Shown here: piece after piece, positions 33,632 to 45,100 of the stretch
Numbering within the stretch: position 1 is the stretch's first letter
How the letters are laid out: each line of letters starts with the position of its first letter
Origin: Megamerina dolium
Taxonomy: Eukaryota > Arthropoda > Insecta > Diptera > Megamerinidae
Direction: 5' to 3'
Assembly: GCA_963854835.1 (NCBI GenBank)
Contig: OY978530.1
Span: 36,905,639 to 36,969,638, forward strand
DNA: 64,000 bases
The notes under the pieces: generated by a model
What the model was told of the DNA's origin: nothing
The model's input: the letters and a program-made list of their open reading frames with translations, nothing else
The model's database searches: none
Made by a program: the position numbers and the translations under genes

Positions 33632-34588
33632 ATGAAAAAAACAGATATGCCTCGGATAAGGACAACCGCTTTTGTTGATGACCCCCGCAAACGAAAAATG
33701 GACAACGATTTACGGATATGCACCTGGAATGTCCGGTCCCTTTATAGGGAAGGTGCCTCTATCCAGCTAGTTGATGTCCTCGAAAAATACAGAGCTGACA
33801 TCACCGCTCTCCAGGAAATGCGATGGACGGAACAGGGCTGCTCCAAAAGAGCGTCCTGTGACATTTACTACAGTTGCCATGCTGAAAAGCACGAACTAGG
33901 ATGTGGATTTTTGGTCAGCAAGAGACTACGACATCTTGTCTCACAGTTCACGCCTGTGAACGAACGGGTGGTCACAATCAGCATCAAGGCAAAATTCTTC
34001 AACATCAGCCTTATATGTGCCCACGCCCCGACGGATGAGAAGGACAATGTGACCAAGGAGAGCTTCTTTCAGCGCCTCGAAGAAGCTTATGACCGCTGCC
34101 TCCGCCAGGATATCAAAATCGTGCTTGGCGACTTTAATGCCAGGGTGGGCAAGGAAGGTACATGTGGTCCAACTGTCGGAAAATTCAGCCTCCACCAGAC
34201 CACCTCCGATAACGGAATAAGGCTGATCGACTTCGCCGCCGGTGGTACCAGATTTCAGCATCTCGACATCCACAAAGCGACATGGCTGTCTCCAGATTAA
34301 CGTACAAGAAACCAAATTGATCATGTGGTGATTGACGGAAGGAATGCTTTCAGTGTGATGGACATGAAATCGATCCGTGGTGCCAACATCGACTCTGATC
34401 ACTACCTTGTTGCAGCTAAGGTGCGCACACATTTATGTGTCGCAAATAACAAGAGAAGTCCCACACAGAGAAAGCTCGACGTCAGTAAGCTGCGATCACC
34501 AGAGACAGCAGATCCATTTTCCACTCGACTCTCGGATCTGCTTATGATGATACATGCGCACGGTGGACACATATATCCCACTCCATGA
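33632..34588 (+). pseudogene. RTE-1 endonuclease domain
   Basis: Starts in a frame beginning MKKTDMPRIRTTAFVDD. The APE-like endonuclease is clear: LRICTWNVRSLY (N), ALQEMRWTEQG (catalytic Glu), ISLICAHAPTD, IKIVLGDFNARVG (D-x-N), then NQIDHVVIDGR and SDHYLVAAKV (terminal DH). A TAA at 34298-34300 falls between the last two blocks and a frameshift occurs near 34588. The catalytic residues are all visible, so only a few lesions inactivate it. The role is nicking the target for target-primed reverse transcription. Confidence 0.9.
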
Positions 34589-36545
34589 CTACTGCTGCCG
34601 AGGAGGTAATCGGTTACTACCGGCCTCTGAGGAATGAGTGGTATAATCAGGAGTGTCGCGACGCTACCGCAGAGAAAAACGCCGCCTACAGAAGAACCCT
34701 GCATGCAGGCGCAACGCGAGCTGTTAAGGAGCGGTATAGAGAGAAAAGGAGTGCAGAGAGACGTCTTTTCAGGCGCAAGAAGAGGGAGTTGGAACGACGC
34801 GAGTGTGAGGAAATAGAGATGTGTACCGACAAGAATGAGACTCGAAAATTCTTCGAAAAGATCAAGCGCCTAAGTGGAGGTTTAAATCCCGGAGCCTCTT
34901 CTTGTCGTGATGGAAATGGGAATCTGGTTACAGATGTCCAGAGTGTACTGAGCCTATGGAGGGAACACTTCTCCACGTTACTGAATGGCGATGCTACGAA
35001 CAATTCCGCCAGTGGAGGAGATTGCCCGATAACCCCAATTACAGATGATGGTGTTGATGTTCCACCACCCGACTATGACGAGGTTGAAACGGCCATTTTA
35101 AGGCTGAAGAACAACAAAGCTGCAGGTGCTGATGGCCTGCCTGCCGAGTTGTTTAAGACCGGAGGCGATGAGCTGCTCACCAGCATGCACCAGCTCATAA
35201 GCAGAATATGGTCGGATGAAAGCATGCCTGATGATTGGAGGCTCAGTGTTCTCTGTCCTGTACATAAAAAAGGAGACCCCACAATTTGCGCCAACTACAG
35301 TGGAATAAGTCTCCTGAGCATCGCATACAAGGTTCTATCGAGCGTACTGTGTGAAAGGTTGAAGCCTATGCTCAGCAACCTGATTGGACCTTATCAGTGT
35401 GGCTTCAGACCTGGTAAATCCACCATCGACCAGATTTTCACACTGCGCCAAATCCTGGAGAAGACCCAAGAAAAACAGATCGACACACACCACCTATTTG
35501 TTGATTATAAAGCCGCTTTCGACAGTCCGGTAAGAGATTACTTCTACAACAATGTCTGAGATAGGTATTCCTACAAAGATCATTCGACTTTGTAGAATGA
35601 CACTGCATAACTCCCGTTGTGCAGTGAAAATTGGGAAGGACCTCTCCGCACCGTTTAATACCGAACGGGGTTTCAGACAAGGTGATTCGTTATCGTGCGA
35701 CTTCTTCAATCTTATTATGGAGAAAATAATACGAGCTGCTGATCTACGACATAATGGCACTATCTTCAACAAAGGTGTCATGCTGTTAGCGTATGCCGAC
35801 GATATTGACATAATCGGCATGAACACGCGAGCAGTCAGTGCAGCATTCTCAGAGTTGGAAAGAGAGTCGCGTCGGATGGGTCTCACGGTGAACGAGGGCA
35901 AGACGAAGTATCTAGTGTCAACAAACAAAGAGTCCCGGCGTCTTGGACAGCACGTCACTGTTGACAACTACGCTTTTGAAGTAGTAAGGGACTTTGTCTA
36001 TCTTGGAACCAGCATTAACAGCAGTAATGACGTCAGCTTGGAGATCATGCGTAGGATAACTCTTGCTAACAGGTGTTACTTTGGGCTGAGTAAGCAATCG
36101 AAGAACGAAAACTACACTCTACAAGTCTATCATCATGCCTGTCCTAACATATGGCGCTGAAGCCTGGACAATTTCCACCTCGGATAAGCGAATGCTTGGA
36201 GTTTTCGAGAGAAAAGTCCTACGCAAGATCTTTGGACCTATTTGTGTTTTTGGCGAGTACCGAATAAGGTACAAACATGAGCTGTACGAGCTGTATGCCG
36301 ATATTAACATAGTAAAGCGCATCAAAATCCAGCGGCTGCGCTGGCATGTCGAGCGAATGGAAGAACACGCTCCAGCTAAGAAGGTGTTATATTCGGAACC
36401 CACTGGAGGACGACGCAGAAGAGGAAGACCAAACCTCCGGTGGAAAGACCAAGTACTGGAGAACCTGACGGCGCTTGGAATTTCTAACTGGCGCCAGCTA
36501 GCGAAGAACAGAGATTGCTGGCGAAGCATGTTATTTTCGGCCTAA
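34585..36545 (+). pseudogene. RTE-1 reverse transcriptase and C-terminal domain
   Basis: 34585-35559: linker, then RT blocks NNKAAGADGLPAELFKTGG, DWRLSVLCPVHKKGDP, NYSGISLLSIAYKVLS and YQCGFRPGKSTIDQIFTLRQ, up to VDYKAAFDSP. A small deletion shifts the frame at about 35530. 35552-36160 continues with GFRQGDSLSCDFFNLIMEK and the catalytic LAYADDIDIIG. A second frameshift at about 36110 precedes 36135-36545, with LTYGAEAWTISTSDKRML and the RTE C-terminal block RLRWHVERMEEHAPAKK and GRPNLRWKDQV. All RT core motifs survive. Confidence 0.92.
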
Positions 36546-36610
36546 ATCGATATTCGGTTGTTATGGCCACATAAGTAAGTAAGTAAGTAAGTAAACTCAA
36601 TTTTAAATAA

Positions 36611-37980
36611 TTGCTTCACGCAATCAGCGTGAGTAACAACGATAGCAGCAGCAACATCAGCAACATATTACCAGGAGATAGGTCGACAAAAGATATCGAA
36701 GATCCATTCAAAAGGAGCAACATATTTCCTCGCTCTCCAAAAGCGACGGAAACAACGGATATCACAATTGTAGAACACAAAACAGGTGATAAAACAGTGA
36801 GCCAGTCATAATTCCATAAGCTAGGTGAACAAATAAGAAGCCTAGTTGATATGATGTAAGACGGAAAAAGACGCTCAATCCATCAGCCGATGAGAGATGC
36901 AATAGATAGTATCAAGGCGTTGTACGAAGTATATGCCATAGAGCAAAAAGACGAGGAGGCAAAAAGAGTGATACGGAAAAACAATTGCACTCAAACGTCA
37001 CCATGGGCTAGACAGGCCCCAGAAGAGAAGAGGAGGCAAGAAAATGAATATGAAACGCCCCCAATGAAGCGTCATACATTACAAACCAAGGCGAAAAATG
37101 TACCAAGTCAGGTATCCCAGGTTAAATCACCAAATGCAGCAAGCAAGGTGACACCAGTGGTGGAAAATAAAACTAAGCAACAGGAGAAGAATACGAATGC
37201 AAAGGCCGGTACAATACGGGCACAACCACAAAAAAAGTTGACGAAAGTACAAAAAAAGCAGAGAAAAGATATTGGAGTAAACGCGAAATCAGACGCACTC
37301 ATCATAGCGGCTTCAGCATCCATCACGTGAGCAGATATGTTAAGAAAAATAAAAGGCGATGATGCTCTGAAATCCTTTGGAGAAAATGTAAGGACTGTGC
37401 GACGGACAGCGAAAAATGAACTGCTCCTGGAACTAAAGCGAGCACCGGAACGGAGCATGGTAGAATTCCAGACGGCTGTAAAGGAATTGCTAGGCGACTC
37501 GGCGGAAGTTGTAGTAAAAACTCACTCCAGCACGATTCAACTAAAAGACCTTGATGAGGTAATAGCGGCAAAAGAGGTATGTGACGCTTTACATGCACAG
37601 TGTGACATTCGGCGACCGGATGAGTCAGAAGTCCGTAACAAGAAAATAGGGCAACAAGGTACCCAAACAGCTTACATCAGTCTACCAGTGGTGGACGCTG
37701 CAAAGGTACTAAAGCGCAGCGGATCCGGATAGGATGGGTTTTTTGCCGAGTACGTGATTGCATCTCACCAATAAGGTGCTTCAAGTGTTGGGGATATAAC
37801 CATCTAGCGCGAAACTGCAAAGAAGAGGTGGATCGCCTATGTGCAGGAAGTGCGGTCAGGAGGGTCACCTAGCTGCGGGCTGCAAAAACGCCCAGAAGTG
37901 CGCACTCTGTGGAGGTAATCATGCGGCTAGAAGTACGCGCTGTCCCGAACATCATAAGGCAATTAAGAAAGACAGTAAGT
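36611..37980 (+). pseudogene. R1-like LINE ORF1 (Gag-like, zinc knuckles)
   Basis: Starts just after the RTE tail. It has a low-complexity lysine-rich N-terminal half (36890-37330) and a middle domain with LRKIKGDDALKSFGENVRTV and TAKNELLLELKRAPE (37337-37560). Three C-x2-C-x4-H-x4-C knuckles follow (about 37775-37950: KCWGYNHLARNC, CRKCGQEGHLAAGC, CALCGGNHAARSTRC) in a frame shifted relative to the middle. Stops at 36810, 36858 and 37328 and a frameshift near 37730-37790 break it. The layout matches ORF1 of R1/I-superclade LINEs: RNA binding. Confidence 0.82.
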
Positions 37981-38458
37981 GAAGATTATTCAACTAAACC
38001 TGAACCACTTTACGACAGCACAAGATATTCTGCAGCGAACAGTAATTGAAAAACAGTTCGATCTTGCACTGCTGTGCGAGCAACACCACAATGTGAGCGG
38101 CTGTGAGTGGGTCAGCGACTCATCGGACAAAGCTGCAATATGGATAAAAAATAATAAGGTGTATCAGAGCAGAGCTGCAACTGCGCAATTCGGATTCACA
38201 TGAATTAAGATAGAGGGTATATACCTTTTTTCGTGCTACGCTCCACCAAGTATGGATATTCTCGACTTCGAACGGATGATAACAGATAGAACGCGACAAA
38301 CGTTAATTATAGTCGGCTATTTCAATGCTTGGTCTACAGTATGGGGTAGTAGATGTACGAACCGAAAGGGTCAGGTTCTCAGGGAAAGTATGACTTTACT
38401 AGACGTAGGACTTCTTAACGACGGACAACACACCTTCAATTGGCGCTCTTTTAGGTAG
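37979..38458 (+). pseudogene. R1-like LINE ORF2, endonuclease N-terminus only
   Basis: Begins MKIIQLNLNHFTTAQDILQ, with LLCEQHHNVSG (catalytic Glu region), a stop at 38201, then IYLFSCYAPPS, a damaged D-x-N block (IIVGYFNAWSTVWGS) and LLDVGLLNDG. It is truncated at about 38458, where the virus-like relic starts. The ATG lies at the end of ORF1, as in R1 elements. Confidence 0.85.
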
Positions 38459-38459
38459 C

Positions 38460-39288
38460 TTGCTAAGGAGTTTTCTGGATACGGTTTATAATAAAATCCC
38501 AATTATTTTTTGTACGGTTTAAGGTAAAATCCTTCCCCATTTCTATAGCCTCCATGGTGTTATTGTGAAGTTTCGCTTCTTATAGTTGTTCCTTAGATTT
38601 TCTAAATTCCTTGACTGTTTTCACAATTGTTGAACTTACGCTTTCAAGCCCGCCTATTGAACCAAGCGCAGTAAGTATTGGAATAATTGGTAAAAAACCC
38701 TTCTACTTTTGGAATAGGTATAATCCGAGGAATAGCATCAGTTGAATTAATGGTTTTCAATTCAGGAGCAAGTGTTTTTTTAGCAATTTTAATAGCTTCC
38801 TCAATACTATCAGGTTTAAGTTTTTTCAAAATTTTTGTAACTTTTTTTATTGCCGAAGTGAATATCCTTTTGTAATTTGCTGGAGTTCTTCTCTTCTTCT
38901 TGTTAGCTAAAACGCACTCCATTCCAAGTTTTGTTTTAGCTTTCATTGCGTTTGGTACTAACCAAGAGTTTGCGCGCTCTCCCAAACTACTGTCTTTAGA
39001 TGATATTCTCTCCCAATATCTTTCAGCTAGTATCTTATCTGCTATATAACATTTGACTAAGTCTTTCGTCTGTGAGTATGCAATATCGTCGTCTCTACAA
39101 GCGGCGTCTAGTGAGTTAACACTTCGATCACCTCATTTTAGACGTTCTTTCAATTTGGTTCCCGGTCCACAAAATTGATACCCAGGCAAAGGTAGCTCGA
39201 TTGGTAAAGAGTTTATAACGTTATTAAGTAGTCCACGTCCACTAACTGATTGATTACAACTAATTCGTTTTGAATATTTAACAACCAT
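38460..39288 (-). pseudogene. Phospholipase-A2-like minor capsid protein relic (Polinton/adintovirus-like)
   Basis: Start MVVKYSKRISCNQ at 39288. A parvovirus-VP1-type PLA2 signature follows: Ca-loop LPGYQFCGPGTKL (about 39190-39150), then an in-frame TGA (39136 region), then the helix LDAACRDDDIAYS, where the catalytic His of the family's HD-x-x-Y is Asp. A helical region SLGERANSWLVPNAMKAKTK and a lysine-rich part follow. The C-terminus repeats GKGFYLKPYKK and GFYYKPY (38590-38480) in shifted frames; this motif is common to these insect virus-like proteins. The known role of the family is membrane breach during entry. This copy is broken and lacks the catalytic His. It is divergent from the ATPase relic at 39419. 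Confidence 0.7.
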
Positions 39289-39418
39289 TATATTAATTTT
39301 GTAATCATATGTATAAAAACGATGACGTTTATCGATGGACTGAAAAATATATAGAGCTTATATATTTAAATGTTGTAAAACAAGTGTTATCATAACAGTT
39401 ATAGTGATTGTTGTGAAG

Positions 39419-39615
39419 ATGGGTTTCATAAAACAACAAAGAAATATTGTTGTAAAAAATCTCGACTTTAAAGTAACAGGAAATTCTGAAAACAAATCAG
39501 ACATAGCTCATTGTTTCCAAACACTATAAGAGCATTAATACCATAGTTGGGCCATCAAATTGTGGAAAGAAAAACGTCATGCTGAGTTTAATAGAAAGTG
39601 CAAATTGGTTAAAAT
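39419..39615 (+). pseudogene. Packaging-ATPase (FtsK/HerA-like) N-terminal relic
   Basis: ATG at 39419 opens MGFIKQQRNIVVKNLDFKV. After a frameshift near 39530 the sequence reads TIVGPSNCGKKNVMLSLIES, a Walker A P-loop (G-x-S-x-x-G-K) of the kind in genome-packaging ATPases of Polinton-like elements and adintoviruses. It ends at about 39610 where a LINE 3' end begins. Only 130 bases separate it from the divergent PLA2-like gene, so both may have shared a promoter region. No capsid, protease, integrase or polymerase of such an element is seen in the window. Confidence 0.6.
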
Positions 39616-40640
39616 TTAGGTTAGGTTAGGTAAGGTTAGTGTGGCACATAGGCCAGATAGAGGCCCAATGTGATACCACGAGGATATTCCATTTACCCAT
39701 TCACTCGTTTAACCAACCTGAGTTTTTAATGAATTCTAGGAGGTTGTTAATCTCACCTGTGATATTTCTACTAGGTAATTCATTTGATAAGCAGATAAGA
39801 GACGGTCTCAAACACCTCCTCATCTCTGCATTTTCTGCAAAAGTCGTGTGCGAGATGGCCTAGACCCAATCTTGCAGCGTGTGAACCTATGAGGCAGTGG
39901 CAAGCGACCACTCCCACATAGGTCGAAATGTGTAATCTATTTAGATTAGGAAGCTTACGTGTGCATTTCCCACTGATTTTAGGCCACAGCAATTTCGCCG
40001 TCCTACAGAAGGGTGTGTCCGTCCATCCAGAAGAATGTTATGTTGCTCTGCAATCTTATCGAGAGATCTGCGGCAGTCAAGAATGGTCTTAGATTTAACG
40101 AGAACGAAGTTCAAGGATTTGGTAGCAACTTGGCTGTCACTTAAGATACAAATGTCTCTGCGAGAGACAGTGTTCTGCTTGACTCAAGTGAGTGCAGTAT
40201 TAATAACTTTTACTTGTGCCTGAAACACACTATAAGAGTATTGGCCTTATAACTGTTTTGTAAATCTAGTACACAATTTTAGGTTGCATTCCCCACCTTT
40301 TTCCTATTGCCCTTCTACAGGCATAGAGTGCAGTGCTGGGTTTTTCAACCCTATTGATATTATTTTTCTTTCAATTTAATTTTCGGTCTAGAACTATACC
40401 TAGATATCGAGTTTCTTCTTTCAACATTAACGGGACCCCATTTAAACTGGCGGCGTTTAAGGGTGGCATTTTGTCCTCAGTGGAGAACAAAATAAGATCC
40501 ATTTTCTGTGGGTTTGCATTAAAGCTGCTGTCCCTAGCCCATCTTGATAGGGTCTTACGATTTAATTGAATTATGTCTCTTAGGACTCCCGGATATTTTC
40601 CAATTACCAAAACAACAACGTCATCATCACGTCATTATGT
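39605..40640 (-). pseudogene. LINE ORF2 3' fragment (RT palm to 3' end)
   Basis: Minus strand from 40640: a damaged YADD box (DDVVVLVIGKYPG, about 40600), then IIQLNRKTLSRWARDSSFNANPQKMDLILFS and YLGIVLDRKLN (to 40375). After decay come HISTYVGVVACHCLIGSHAARLG and FCRKCRDEEVFETVSYLL (39905-39790), the C-terminal zinc motif of R1/LOA/Jockey-like LINEs. It ends with ASIWPMCHTNLT and a CCTAACCTAACC tail (about 39645-39610). It is cut at the RT catalytic box by the BEL-A gag copy. The two Cys and the His are visible. Confidence 0.82.
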
Positions 40641-40645
40641 CACCA

Positions 40646-41476
40646 ACGGCATCGCATCGCCAAAAACGAGGTCATTGAATTCAAAGTTGGCAATGTCTGT
40701 ATCGGCAAGTCCTCTTCCCATTTCTCCTGTGTCTTCTGATCGAATTTTCTGGTAGCAAGATGAATTAGTAATCCATCTAAAATTTGTTCAGGTGTTGCCA
40801 AGGTATAAAGTGCACGAAGATGTGAATTGAATTTGTCGCTCAATTCTCGCAAGCCACTAGCAGAACTTCTATCAACAGTTTTAAGGCCGAAAATCGCCTT
40901 AATGTGTGCCTGAAAAACAAGTAATTTATTATCAAATCGATTCTGTAGTAGAGCCACGGCTTTGTCATAATTCTCATCAACTGGCTCAAGTGAGCAAATG
41001 GTTTCTAATGCGGCTCCTTGCAAACTAGCGCGCAGATGTTGAAGTTTTTCAACTTTGCTCAATTCTAAGTCCTTGTCAATAACACTGCTGAACATGGCGA
41101 AGAAATTAGGCCAATCGATGTATGCTCCACTGAATTTCGGTATTTTCAACTCGGGAAGTCGAGATTTTCGTAACGATGAAAATAATGTGGACGGTGATTC
41201 ATCCAATGCGAAATGCCTAGCGGTGGATGAGTGCCTTACATTTGTCCTTCGATGTAAATTGAGCTCGCGTGACAGCTTTGCCTTGACTTCTAGGTACATG
41301 TCGAAAAATTCTGCTCGGCCTGTTCCATCCAGTTCGCGTGGATCAACTTCTTCGAGAATCGACTGCACGCGATCAAAGCTATCGTGCATGCTCTCAACGT
41401 ACTCCACGTGGACAAAAAGTTCGGCTTCATCGAGCTCACCAAGACGCTGCACCGACAAAGTTTTATTTAGTGCCAT
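40646..41476 (-). pseudogene. BEL-A second copy: Gag N-terminal part, truncated
   Basis: About 275 residues from MALNKTLSVQRLGELDEAEL, the BEL/Pao Gag (DUF1759-like) domain with LPELKIPKFSGAYIDWPNFF and LQHLRASLQGAALETI. From 40647 rightwards the DNA is nearly identical to 46527-47273 of the main BEL-A (one difference noted: GGATCAACTT against GGATCAGCTT). The copy stops abruptly before the zinc knuckles. It supplies the true N-terminus that the main copy lacks. It belongs to an element whose 5' LTR is the one at 41788-42192. Confidence 0.9.
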
Positions 41477-41767
41477 TAGTTGATGTTTAATCGATGCACA
41501 TTTCCTTTTGTTAAATGAAATTTAATCTGAGCTATTAATCGTTACATCTGCTGATGTGCCTTTTTTCGATTTGTTGCCTTTTGGCTATATGTATGTAAAT
41601 AGGAGTAACCGTATTATCACCAGTTACCTCCGTTATGTGCTTATATATTGTCGCAACAAAATTGATTTATTTTAAGTTTTATTAACTTCGAATTTGCGAA
41701 AAAATTAAACGAAAATGTGGTTTAGTTAAAACTCAAATAGTTATAACGCGAAATGACTTCTAACCCG

Positions 41768-41785
41768 ATCACGTCGGGGTCACCA
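41768..41785 (-). other. Primer binding site, tRNA-Trp-like
   Basis: TGGTGACCCCGACGTGAT in the element's sense, two bases after the LTR end. It is close to the complement of a dipteran tRNA-Trp 3' end (one mismatch to the sequence I remember). It shows that the LTR at 41788-42192 acts as a 5' LTR for the truncated copy. Confidence 0.7.
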
Positions 41786-41787
41786 AA

Positions 41788-42192
41788 TGTTTCGAGGAAG
41801 AGCTGATTTGCTCCACCTATTTGCAAAATTGAAAATTAAAACTCTTAAAAAAGTTTGTCAACTTTATTGATTCGTGGTCGCAGTAGAAGTGAAGTTAACA
41901 GTTGTAGAATATTAAAGTTAGGCTATGCTTATGAATATATGTACATAAGAATGAGATAATGAAAGAAATAGGTAAAATTTTAGTCAACTGCAATGAGAGA
42001 GTTTACAGTTGCATGTATGATCACTAAATTCAGAGAGAATAAGAGAATTACAGTTTCGTATATGATCTCGAGATTTAGTACATTCCAATATAAAATGATA
42101 GTTTTTTATATGATCATGAAAGTAAGCTCTGCGAGTCCCGAAATAGAAATAGTGCTGCGAGTCCCGATATAAAATTAGTGCTGCTGCGAACA
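41788..42192 (-). repeat. BEL-A LTR shared by two copies
   Basis: 405 bp, TGTTCGC... to ...AAACA in the minus sense. On its right lies the pol end and a purine tract (GTGGGGAGAA) of the main BEL-A. On its left lies a primer site and gag of another copy. It is therefore at once a 3' LTR and a 5' LTR. Confidence 0.9.
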
Positions 42193-45100
42193 TTCTCCCC
42201 ACGTTGGAAGGTGTAGGCTTTCAACCGATTCATTCTCAATAGGAAACACAGCAATTTTCCCCACAGCTCGCTTAACAAGTCCATTGGCAGTGCGAATAAT
42301 TGCAACACGAGCCACGCCATCGGAGCCATAAATTAAAGTCTCTACACGCCCTAGTCGCCATTTCAGTGATGGTAGGTTTTCGTCTTTTAAAATGACCATA
42401 TTTCCAGCTTGAATACCGCCATTTGATTTTTGCCACTTGACTCGCTCTTGCAGAAGTGAGAGGTATGAGCTGCTCCACTTTTTCCAAAACACTTGCTGCA
42501 TATGACAAATGCGCTGCCATTGGTTTAAACGACTGATATCGAGACTGGTGACGTCTGGTTCAACGAAAGATGTAGATGGCGCACCTATGAGGAAATGAGC
42601 AGGTGTCAGCACGTCCAAATCATCTGGATTCTCTGAAATTGGACAAAGTGGGCGAGAATTAATTATCGCTCCGATTTGACACACAAGAGTGCGAAGCTCT
42701 TCAAATGTTAGAATTGAGAGACCAACGATACGTAGAAAGTGGAATTTCGCTGACTTAACCGCTGCCTCCCATAATCCACCAAAGTGTGGTGAACGAGGCG
42801 GAATGAATCTCCATGCGATGCCTTCTGAGATGCATTGATTGCTGATTTCAGTGTTATGAGAATTGCTTAAAATCAATTGCCTTAAATCTTGCATCTCGTT
42901 TTTAGCTCCGACAAAGTTCGTTGCATTATCAGACCAAATGGTGTGTGGCTTGCCTCTTGTGCAAATAAAGCATTTTAGAGCTGCTAAAAATGATGATGTG
43001 GAAAGGTCTTGAACAAGTTCCAGATGACAAGCCTTCGTGCTGAAGCAAACGAAAATGCTTATGTAGCATTTGATAGGTGGCCTAGTCCGAACTTCTGACT
43101 TATAGTAGAATGGCCCGCAATAGTCAATACCAGTGGTGAAAAAGGCTCTGTTTGCTTGTACTCTGTCGGATGGTAGGCTACCCATAATATGCTTGTAAAT
43201 TTTTGGTTTCAAACGAAAACATCGAATGCATTTGTTTATAACACTGGCAACAGTCTTTCAACCACCAATTGGCCAATATTGCTGTCGAATCGACGCTAGT
43301 ACGCTCTGTGGTCCTGCATGTAGATATTTACGATGAAGGTAGTCAATTATTGCGTTAGTGACTGGATGATGCTTTGGCAATAGAAGTGGATGTTTTGCTT
43401 CAAAGTCCAACAATGAGTTTTGCAAGCGCCCTCCAACGCGAAGTAGCCCGAATGAGTCGAAAAATGGATTTAATGAGCGTAGTTTGCTTGACGAGTTAAG
43501 TTTCTTATCAAACCGTAGCGCTTTGAGCTCAGCTGCAAAATGAAGTTGTTGAATGTGACGAATTAGTAGGTGTGTACCCCTTTTGATGTTCAGTGGAGTC
43601 AGCGATTGGGTATCAACGTGAGTACTGCGCGGTTGGCAAAAATGGTAAACGTATGCAAAGATGAGCTGCAACTTGTGAAAGGAGTTGTGGTATTTGCAAT
43701 CGAGCGTTATGTCGCGTAGTTGAGAAGTAATTAAAACCTTCCATCGCCGTTCGGGTAAAACCGTTAAAAAATCGATTCTATTCGGCCAATCTGAGTGATC
43801 TTTTGATAAAAATGGTGGACCATTGTTCCAAAGTTTAGAATTTAGTAGTTCATTCGGAGTGCATCCCCTCGAAAGGATGTCGGCCGGGTTCAAAGAAGTA
43901 GGCACATGATGCCAAGTCATACCTTGAGTTAGTGTTTGAATCTGTATATATATATTATTATATTTGATATAAAAATATTGAAATTTGATGGTTGTTCGCG
44001 AAGCCAAGATAGAGTGACCATTGAGTCTAACCAGCAGTGAACGGTGTGAGGATGTGGAAAATCTTGCGATATGGATGCTACCAATTCCGCAAGCAATAAC
44101 GCTGCAGACAATTCCAATTTAGCTATGGTTAAACTCTTCAGAGGCGAGACTCTCGACTTTGCACAAAGTAAGCATGATTTTAAGAAACCATCACACTCCG
44201 AACGAATGTAGACGCAAACACCAAACGCAGCCAAACTTGCGTCGCAGAAAGCATGAATCTCCCAACTGGAATGAGGTGTCAATACCAAACGAGGAAATTT
44301 AAAACTGCTCACTAAACCATACTGAGCACAAATGTCAGTCCAGCTAGCTAGCAACGACTGAGGCAAACTTTCGTCCCATTGCAGTTTTTCCTTCCAAAGG
44401 GTTTGTAGAAGAATTTTTGCTTTCGTAATAACTGGCGAAAAAAGTCCAAGCGGATCATAAAATTTAGCAATATGTGAAAGTATCATACGCTTTGTTGCGC
44501 GTGCGTTATGTGCGATAGGCGAAAAAGAGACAAAGAAATTATCTGTGTTAGGGTCCCAGACGAGGCCAAGAGTCTTCGTTACATAAGTTCCATCATGGAA
44601 TTTGAGCATACTCTCACGTTCTGAGTCAACAATGCCTTGAAGCGTACTAGTCCCGTTTGAGCACCACTTACGAATGTTGAATCCTCCACGCTGAAGTAAA
44701 CCTTTAACCTGACGTCTGATCTCAACCACTTCCTCTATAGTATCTCCGCCTGAAATGAGATCGTCAACATAAAAATCTCTTCTCACGATTTTTGCGCCTA
44801 TTGGAAATGACTCTTCTTCATCGTACGAAAGTTGATGCATAGCACGAATTGCCAAAAAGGCGGCAGATTTCGTACCATATGTTACAGTGTCCAACTTGTA
44901 TACCTTTATCTCATCGAGTGGATGCTCACGCCATAATATACATTGAAGATATTCGTCTGGAGATATCACACGTACACACCGGTACATTTTACATATGTCT
45001 CCGCAAAGAGCGAATTTACGAAAGCGAAATTGTGAAAGAGTTTTGAACAATTTTGGCTGAATAGTTGGGCCCGCTAACAAAACGTCATTTAGCGAGTAGC

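Larger units (their letters stand above)
33484..36597 (+). mobile_element. RTE-clade LINE (RTE-1), near full length
   Basis: A single-ORF non-LTR element: endonuclease, linker, RT, C-terminal domain and a short tandem-repeat tail (TAAG)5 at about 36573-36593, the typical end of RTE elements. The 5' untranslated part (from about 33484) matches the start of RTE-2 at about 57385 (TGGCGAC..., GGAGGCGGCT, GTGAGTGGC). No target duplication is clear. Confidence 0.9.
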
